Source: Diphasiastrum complanatum (Eukaryota; Streptophyta; Lycopodiopsida; Lycopodiales; Lycopodiaceae). Taken from it: a DNA stretch of 64,000 bases. Location of the stretch: positions 25,488,404-25,552,403 of the forward strand of contig CM055111.1 in the NCBI GenBank assembly GCA_029204225.1. Reading direction: 5' to 3'. The notes below the pieces were generated by a model. The model was not told where the DNA came from, did not search any database, and was given only the letters and a program-made list of their open reading frames with translations. Shown piece after piece: positions 58,025 through 64,000 of the stretch (position 1 is its first letter; every line of letters begins with the position of its first letter). Position numbers and translations under genes: made by a program.

Positions 58025-59262
58025 AATAATTTGTAAATAACAAAATTTGTATTCTTCATGAAAGGTTTTTTGTGAATGCGGGAACCTTAATCATGGCCAT
58101 CAAGGCCCTATCTTATTTTGCCCAGGGGCATAAATATCCAAAAAATACATATAGAATCATTTTTGTCAAAAGAGATGTTGCTCTTAAAGTGTTCAATTAC
58201 GTGCCGAAAAATGTTCCTACGAGATCATCTGCTCTGGCAATTCTATAAGGATATATAGATTGTTTCAGGTCTATTGAAGATTAGAGGATGAGAAGAAGCT
58301 ATTTTGGATCAGATCATAACACCTAGTCATTTGTTGATTGTGAGGCTTGTGCATATTCAATACTAACAATGTTCTGTTCAATGTATTATTGACAATCTCC
58401 ACTTCTGTGGATGAACACTCTCCTTTGTGGATGAACACTCTCCTTAAGTGGATGAACCTTCTCCTTAAGTGGATGACAAATACTCTTTGAGTGTTTTTGT
58501 ATTCCTCCAAAAGGCTAAGCAAAGCTCCCACTTGGATGAAAGATCCCCTTTTGGGTGAACAGATTGTCAACAATCTTTTGCATAAATTTTGGTGTACTTT
58601 GTTGAGCATGTAAGTAAATCTCCTTATGTAATTTGATTGGAGCATTTGCTGGAAGGTTTTAACCATTATGCGAATGTGTTTTCAGGTTCTTAACAGGTCG
58701 AGGAACATTCTCATGTGAAGTGATCTTAGATCTACATCTAAACACCAAGATTTGACAAGCTAGTGAAGCTAGTCTTGTGATTCACTAAGTGTGCTCTTTC
58801 TTTCACCTATAAAGCTTGTACTTATCACTTGCTAGAGTTTATAAACTTTTAGAAGTGTGGTTTACATGTGGTTTTACAGGTTGAATCAATATCTTAGTGT
58901 GTTAATCATATGATGATCAAGTTTGTTCAATTCTAGGTATTCTTGGCAGCCTAGTCATTTGTATTTTCTAAGAATGTAAGTAACTCTTCACACCATGGCT
59001 TGATTTGGTCACTTGCTGGAAAGTTTGAGAGCTTAAAAAGAGTGTTCAGGTTGGTTTGAGTTTGTAATCCATTCTTAGTGTGTGCAAAGTGTTGCATGTG
59101 TTTCAATCTTCCTTTCTATGCTTGGAAACCAACCAGTTTCAAGATAGAAGTGTTTTAGGGTTCTAGATCTTCTGAGATCTCCTTTTTTTATCATTTGTTG
59201 AGAGAAAAGTGAGTGCTAGGTGCATTAGGACAGAGCCTAAAAGTTGAAGAATCATTATATTC

Positions 59263-60642
59263 ATGGCTTCCAATGGTGGGATCATGCTAGAAACTAATGA
59301 TAGGTTGAGTTCATCAAACTACTCTACCTGGAAAGTGAGGATAGAATCCTTACTTGAGTTGAATGAACTCATGGACATAGTTGCAAGAACTGAAGAGAGA
59401 CCACCCACAGCTCAAGAGCAACAAAGGTTTGATAAGAAGTCTAAAAGGGCTCTTCATATCATTAAAATAAATGTTACCAATGAACGTCTCAAGGAAGTTG
59501 GTAAAAGTCAAAGTGCAAGTGAGGCATGGAATGCCTTGAAGAAGCTCTTTGAATCAAAGTCCACATCTAGGGTATTTACCCCAAGGAGGCAAATATTTTC
59601 TAGTAGACAAAGAGAGGGAGAAAGTGCTCATGCATTTGTCTTGAGGGTTAAGTCCTTAAGTGATGATCTAGCATGCATTAATGAAAGCATAAAAGATGGT
59701 GAAATAGTCCAGGTTATGTTGAACGATTTGCTAGATGAACATGCTAACCTTGTGCAAAGTTTTGCAATTCAAAGAGTCTTGCCAAGTGTGGTTGACTTGC
59801 AGGAAATCTTATTGGCTAAAGAACATAGGTTGCAATCAAAGCTTGATGGTGCATCCTTGCAAGGTGGAGGTGAAGAGGCTTTCTTCACAAAAGGCAAAGT
59901 CAAAGGAAAAGGTAAAGGCAAAGGGAAATGGTCCAAAGGTGGTGACTCGGATCATGATGATCACTCTTCCTCCTCTTCTACTTCTTTTAGAAAGAAAGAT
60001 AAGTCAAAGTTCAAGTGCTTTTATTGTGGGATAAAACGTCATTTTGCAAATGAATGTCATAAGGTGCAAAGTAATGAAGGTAGCAAGCAAAACAACTTTT
60101 GTACTTCTAATGAGGATCTAGATTCTTGTGATTATCTCATGATGTGTTTTTCAAGTCTAATGTCAAGTGGAAGTGACAAGGATTCATGGTGGATAGATAG
60201 TGGATCTAGTTGACACATGACTAGTCACAAGGAGTTCTTTACTTCTTTGATCTCTTATGTTTAAACCAAAAAAGTGGTTCACATGCCAAATGGTGGTGAG
60301 TGTATGATCAAAGGTATTGGCTCAATTCATATTTGGCTTTCTACTAATAGTAATGCAAGGCTTGATGGTGTTCTTTACATTCCTTCACTTTCAAAGAATT
60401 TGCTAAGTGTTGGTCAAATGTTAAAGAAAGGATACAAGACAAAGTTTGTTAGAGATGTTTGTTTCATTACTAAAAGAGATGTCTTGATTTCTAGGGGCAA
60501 TAGACAAGGTAGACTTTACAAGCTTGATGCATTTGTTATGTCCAACAAGAGGAATGAAATGGATGTTGGTGGTTCTCTCAACTTTCAAAAGTCAATTCCT
60601 AGCATCAATAAGTTTGGTAGATCTTATGCAAAGTCTAAATAG
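59263..60642 (+). pseudogene. A2 gag-protease, interrupted
   Basis: Gag is open for 317 codons and close to A1 throughout (MASNGGIMLETNDRLSSSNY; zinc knuckle CFYCGIKRHFANEC; a basic KGKGKGKGKWSKGG linker). The protease reads WWIDSGSS, then TGA, then HMTSHKEFF; another stop (TAA) follows at about 60,262, and the region VLYIPSLSKNLLSVGQMLKK continues to 60,642. Downstream of the protease it departs from A1: in place of VWHKRLGH and integrase there is a 150-bp stop-containing spacer, then the unique ORF. Confidence 0.88.
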
Positions 60643-60790
60643 ATTTCTTATGCTAGATCTAGGTTGAGATCTAATGAGCTTCTTGGAGATAGTTATTGTT
60701 GTACTAACTTGGCAACTTTTGGTGAATCTATGATCAATGTTTTGGAACCATCCGAGATCTTGAAGATGGAGTAGTGCTACCTATTAGTCA

Positions 60791-61705
60791 ATGGAGCCAT
60801 GTGGTGCTAAATTAGTATCGTGTCTAAACTCTTCTACTCATAGATTTCCAAGTCTTGGTGGCTCTTCAATGGAAGTACATGGCAAGTGCAAAAATGGAAA
60901 AGATAAGAAGAGATCTAACTTCATCAATGGAGGTGATGAAAACTCTTCTTTGGAAATGGTTGTTGCTAATGACTCATTTACTCATTTTGAAAAAGATGGT
61001 GCTTTGAGCATGTTTGAAGAAAAAGTTTCTTTTGCATCTTTATGTGATGAGTCCAAGAAAGTCATTTGTGCAACAAGTGGTGTCACATGTATTCATAAAG
61101 AAAATAGATCAAAAGGTTCTATCATGAGACTTGGTGAGGAAGATCTCAAGTCAAAAGGGAGAGATGAGTGTGAAGTGTTCAAAGTAGGATGTACTTTGAA
61201 TGATGATTTTGTGAGTGATAGTGAGGGTTCATTATCATTATATATATCATTGATTAGAAGTCCAGGTTTGACAGGAAAAAGTACTTCAATCATTCTTATG
61301 TTGAAGGTACTATGTATTCTTTTCATGGATTATAATGTTCGAGATTCTTCCATTTCTTATGATGCACCTATCAAGAGGGAGATTGCTAACTTTTGTGGTG
61401 TGATCATTAAGATGGAGTCTTGTGAAGGAAAGGGCAAAAAAAGAGTGACTCTTAGGAAGATCCAAGGCATGGATCTTTCATCTGTTCATCAACTCAAAGG
61501 ATGCTATAATTGTGGTGGAGTGTTCATGCATGATCAAGATGGCAAAAGGTTGGATGAAGAAGAGCAACTCAAGTGGCAATTTCTTCAAGGCAAGGAAGTT
61601 CTCATTGGTGAGCTCATTGAGGTATGGTTTGAACTCAAATGGGCTAGTTTGATTAGTTTTGATACTAACTTCATCTACTCTACTTCATGTTGGATAGAAT
61701 TGTAG
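60791..61705 (+). CDS. A2 unique ORF upstream of the shared module
   Basis: 304 codons, open from an ATG at 60,791. The first about 260 residues have no counterpart in A1 and match no family I know. They are rich in Ser, Lys and Gly, with a C-x2-C pair (CYNCGG) near the end. The last about 45 residues (EEEQLKWQFLQGKE, VWFELKWAS) are shared with A1 from its junction onward. The frame is then lost, and the module continues in the overlapping frame at 61,687. In an unbroken ancestor the two frames may have formed one protein of roughly 680 residues. Confidence 0.55.
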   Translation: MEPCGAKLVSCLNSSTHRFPSLGGSSMEVHGKCKNGKDKKRSNFINGGDENSSLEMVVANDSFTHFEKDGALSMFEEKVSFASLCDESKKVICATSGVTCIHKENRSKGSIMRLGEEDLKSKGRDECEVFKVGCTLNDDFVSDSEGSLSLYISLIRSPGLTGKSTSIILMLKVLCILFMDYNVRDSSISYDAPIKREIANFCGVIIKMESCEGKGKKRVTLRKIQGMDLSSVHQLKGCYNCGGVFMHDQDGKRLDEEEQLKWQFLQGKEVLIGELIEVWFELKWASLISFDTNFIYSTSCWIEL

Positions 61706-62829
61706 AAATCTATCTTTTGGTTTATGATGGTGACATTGTTTTCACTAACTATAGTGAAAGGTTGAAATCAAGCAATAATGAGATCTTGTGGGATGTTAAT
61801 CATGTCAGGGAGTATCTTCAGAGGTTCAGATCTAAAGATGTTCATAAATTCAAAGCCCTTGATGTTTTATTGGAAGATCAAGATGTTGATCTTGAATTGC
61901 TTCATCAACACCAAGAGGCAAGTAGCAATTGGAAGCTAGTCAAAAGCATCAAAGGGGAGCCACATGGGCAAAGCATTTTGGATCTGTTGTTACAGGTTCT
62001 TGAAGGTTCAAGTAATCTTGGAGCAAAAAGAAAGTGTCCTTTTACTCTACCTTACTTGTTTAATCTCATGTATGAACATTGTCATGTCAATGTCTTGGAA
62101 TTGTCAAAATTCAATGAAACTAGTTCCATAGTTTTGCATCCTTTGGATCTTGGAGATGGAATAGTTATCATTGCTGGTTTTTATGATAAAGTACATGCAT
62201 TCATTCAAATCTTGAAAGATATTGAAGTGGTCAATATGTTTACTTTTGAGCAAAGTTCAAGATCTAGGATCCTAATGTTGGCAAATTGGCAAATTGTTGA
62301 CAATGTAGGATCAAGGGTTGTATGCAAATCTTGTGGAGATACTTCAAGTATTTCAAGTTCAAGTTTTGCTCATTCAAATGGAGCAGAGAACACATCATTT
62401 TGGCATTCATTCACTCAAGGGTTTTCATGGATTGGAGATCTACAAAGGCAAGGTGGTGAAGGAGGTTCATTCATGGAGATACATGGTGCATTCCCTATGG
62501 GCATAGTGGAATGTGGAGGAGGCATGCAAACACTTGTTGGTTACTTTTACTTACAACTTATTTGTTGCTGTTTTATAGAGAATTTAAAGGTGGATACATG
62601 GAGGAATCCTTTCATTATGATTCTATGTTCTTTTACATGTATCTTGTTCACCATTCTATGTAAAATTGATGTAAGAAATAGTGAAGCATCCTTTATGGAT
62701 ACTATTATCTATATCAATTATGTTGTACTTTATATTGTACATATGAGAATATTTGAGAAGACATCTATTATCATGATGGAGATCATTCTTAGGTTGGAGC
62801 AGAGTAGTGTTGTAAAACTAGCAAGTTAA
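61687..62829 (+). CDS. A2 copy of the conserved family-A module
   Basis: 380 codons, open to a TAA beside the polypurine tract. It aligns with the A1 C-terminal module over its whole length. Shared blocks include YLLVYDGDIVFTNYSERLKS, LLEDQDVDLELLHQHQEASS, CPFTLPYLFNLMYEHCHVNV, FTFEQSSRS, ANWQIVDNVGS, CKSCGDTSSISSS, SFWHSFTQG, SWIGDLQRQGG and LRLEQSSVVKLAS. The length differences I see (VFERE against VRE; SKVLG against SNLG) are whole codons, so the frame has been kept. Two hydrophobic segments near the C terminus are conserved. Function unknown; one line, LLVYDGDIVFTNYSERL, faintly resembles the copia RT YVDD strand. Confidence 0.75.
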   Translation: MLDRIVEIYLLVYDGDIVFTNYSERLKSSNNEILWDVNHVREYLQRFRSKDVHKFKALDVLLEDQDVDLELLHQHQEASSNWKLVKSIKGEPHGQSILDLLLQVLEGSSNLGAKRKCPFTLPYLFNLMYEHCHVNVLELSKFNETSSIVLHPLDLGDGIVIIAGFYDKVHAFIQILKDIEVVNMFTFEQSSRSRILMLANWQIVDNVGSRVVCKSCGDTSSISSSSFAHSNGAENTSFWHSFTQGFSWIGDLQRQGGEGGSFMEIHGAFPMGIVECGGGMQTLVGYFYLQLICCCFIENLKVDTWRNPFIMILCSFTCILFTILCKIDVRNSEASFMDTIIYINYVVLYIVHMRIFEKTSIIMMEIILRLEQSSVVKLAS

Positions 62830-62842
62830 GTTGAAGAGGGAG

Positions 62843-63290
62843 TGTGAAAATTGTCGACATTTCCTAGCTAGTTTGAGGCCTAAATTGGCAATTTTTGTAC
62901 ATAGTTTTGGATCTAAGCTTTCACACATGTGAAAGAGGCCTAGATACTTTTAGTTTAGTATATATTTTATATTGAAGAAGTCTCAAACTTTAGGACCTTC
63001 GAAATGACATCAAAATCATGTTATTTGGACATATAGGCCAAAATTGGCTATTTTAGGCTATTGGTGTCCTGAAATTGGGTCCTAAGTTCTAGAGAGAGGA
63101 GAGAGAGTCATCTCTCTCACCTATATTAGGCTGAAATTCGTGGATAACAGGTTGGAGAAACTTATTGTGTTGTTGAGAGAGATCAATAGATCATTGTCAC
63201 AGTTTCTTCTTCCATTGAGAGCATTACGTTGTGTATTGTCTTCAAGCTCTTGAGTATGATCTTAGGTGCTATCCAAAAGTGGTGAGGTGC
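62843..63290 (+). repeat. 3' LTR of A2, truncated
   Basis: Begins 'tgtgaaaattgtcgacat' after the polypurine tract and follows the A1 LTR to about 63,283-63,290, some 200 bp short of full length. The internal palindrome is TTTCACACATGTGAAA (62,919-62,934), one base different from the perfect A1 version. Confidence 0.88.
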
Positions 63291-63662
63291 TGTTCCACGA
63301 CTTGTTTCCTACTATTTTTGGCTGCCATCAATATCTTTCGTGAGCTTCTTTTGTCTCTTGAATGCTTTGTCAAGTTCATCTGTATCAAAGGTAGCATTAG
63401 ACCTTAGCTTGTTGTAGCTTGTTGTGCAAAGATCTTAGCCAAAACATCCACCAACTCCTGATTAGACTGAGTGAATGGAAAGAGGAAAACCCCACCACTA
63501 TATAGACATAGCCCAGTGGGTCCCATAAAGCATAATCCTGTCGGCGACATGTGACCACCTAGGATGGTGACGCGTGGCACCTAAACATGTCGATAACTCT
63601 AGTCCTGCGTCATGCCCCTTGCGAGGCCATCACTGAAGGGCGTACCGTTATGGTACATAACA
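63291..63662 (-). repeat. 3' LTR of a minus-strand chromovirus
   Basis: On the minus strand it starts TGTTATGTACC next to a polypurine tract (ATTGGGGGGCGGGAAA) and ends ...AACA at 63,291, giving TGTT/AACA inverted termini and a 372-bp LTR. A TATA-like TCTATATAGTGG lies inside. It abuts the truncated A2 LTR, so the chromovirus probably inserted there. Confidence 0.7.
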
Positions 63663-63690
63663 TTTCCCGCCCCCCAATAAAAACTTCCTT

Positions 63691-64000
63691 CTATGGGAAA
63701 AAAAAACCATGGAATCTAAGTCTTAAGTCATCCTCCTTCTCCCAAGTGTCCTCATCATCTGACTTACCTTTCCAACGAATCAAATGTTCAGAAATCAAAC
63801 GATTTCTCAGCTGATGTCGACGAGTATGCATGATTCTTTCCGGTTCATGGGGTACAAAAGCAGTCAAATCCTCCAATAGAACTAGATCAGGAACTAGGTC
63901 ATCTTTTTCACCAAGTCGTTCTTTTAAATGACTAACATGGAATACAGGATGAACCTTAGTTCCAACAAGGGGTTCTAATCTATAAGCAATCCTACCAATC
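63691..64000 (-). CDS. chromovirus polyprotein C terminus: integrase end and chromodomain, partial
   Basis: Open from the window edge down to a stop at 63,691-63,693. It reads IAYRLEPLVGTKVHPVFHVS and HLKERLGEKDD (integrase C-terminal region), then EPERIMHTRRHQLRNRLI and a chromodomain, EHLIRWKGKSDDEDTWEKED, and ends LRLRFHGFFFP. The frame is intact here, unlike the chromovirus at 34 kb, so this element may be younger. Its 5' part lies outside the window. Confidence 0.9.
   Translation of the reverse strand, partial: IGRIAYRLEPLVGTKVHPVFHVSHLKERLGEKDDLVPDLVLLEDLTAFVPHEPERIMHTRRHQLRNRLISEHLIRWKGKSDDEDTWEKEDDLRLRFHGFFFP

Larger units (their letters stand above)
58263..63290 (+). mobile_element. 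family A copy 2 (A2): truncated copia with gag and novel module, no integrase or RT
   Basis: Starts inside the leader ('tttcaggtctattgaag' aligns with the A1 leader at about 29,080), so the 5' LTR and primer site are missing. Leader with tandem repeats to 59,262; gag and zinc knuckle 59,263-60,110; protease with stops at 60,213 and 60,263. Then come a unique 304-codon frame (60,791-61,705) and a 380-codon frame (61,687-62,829) homologous to the A1 C-terminal module. The polypurine tract 'gaagagggag' and 3' LTR (from 62,843) follow. The LTR matches A1 for about 440 bp and ends where a chromovirus LTR begins. Integrase and RT are wholly absent. Confidence 0.9.

Overview
This window comes from the nuclear genome of a land plant with a large, repeat-rich genome. 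The evidence is a HAESA-type leucine-rich-repeat receptor kinase, a plant-type SRRM1/SRm160 splicing factor with GT-AG introns (one about 3.8 kb), many Ty1/copia and Ty3/chromovirus LTR retrotransposons (one with an initiator-Met tRNA primer site), and long (GA)n microsatellites. I cannot fix the clade; a fern, lycophyte or gymnosperm-like genome would fit, but that is inference.

Layout. 1-4.7 kb: microsatellite-rich intergenic DNA and the leader of the receptor gene. 4.7-8.1 kb: receptor kinase with one intron; it has a non-RD catalytic motif (HCD) and an altered ligand-contact motif. 9.5-22.4 kb: decayed gypsy and copia fragments in both orientations. 22.4-31.3 kb: an old minus-strand copia (family B) split inside its RT by a very young copia (family A copy 1, 23,368-29,899) with apparently identical 654-bp LTRs, a 5-bp target duplication, a primer-binding site and an uninterrupted 1,342-codon ORF. 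31.8-34.9 kb: a decayed chromovirus interrupted by a probable solo LTR. 34.9-37.2 kb: a second, plus-strand copy of family B. 38.3-46.9 kb: SRRM1-like gene, 11 coding exons reconstructed, 847 codons. 46.9-53.9 kb: intergenic, with dispersed repeats. 53.9-56.6 kb: a decayed multi-exon gene of an orphan family. 56.7-58.2 kb: a second orphan gene whose second exon runs into a (GA)n tract. 58.3-63.3 kb: a second, truncated family-A element. 63.3-64 kb: the 3' end of another chromovirus, inserted in or beside that element.

The most unusual system is family A. Copy 1 looks like a normal copia polyprotein (gag, protease, integrase, first part of RT), but the RT catalytic core and all of RNase H are replaced by about 420 residues of unrecognised sequence that stay in frame up to the 3' LTR. 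Copy 2 carries the same module, plus about 300 further residues upstream of it, and has no integrase or RT at all. A third relative in the window (19.2-21.8 kb) keeps the ordinary YVDD and RNase H region at that point. Copy 1 therefore looks like a recombinant between an ordinary copia element and a gag-only element carrying a conserved accessory ORF, joined at a 7-bp microhomology, and it has transposed recently despite lacking its own complete RT.

The two clear host genes are unrelated in function: a plasma-membrane peptide-receptor kinase and a nuclear pre-mRNA splicing co-activator. The rest of the window is shaped by nested retrotransposition and decay.
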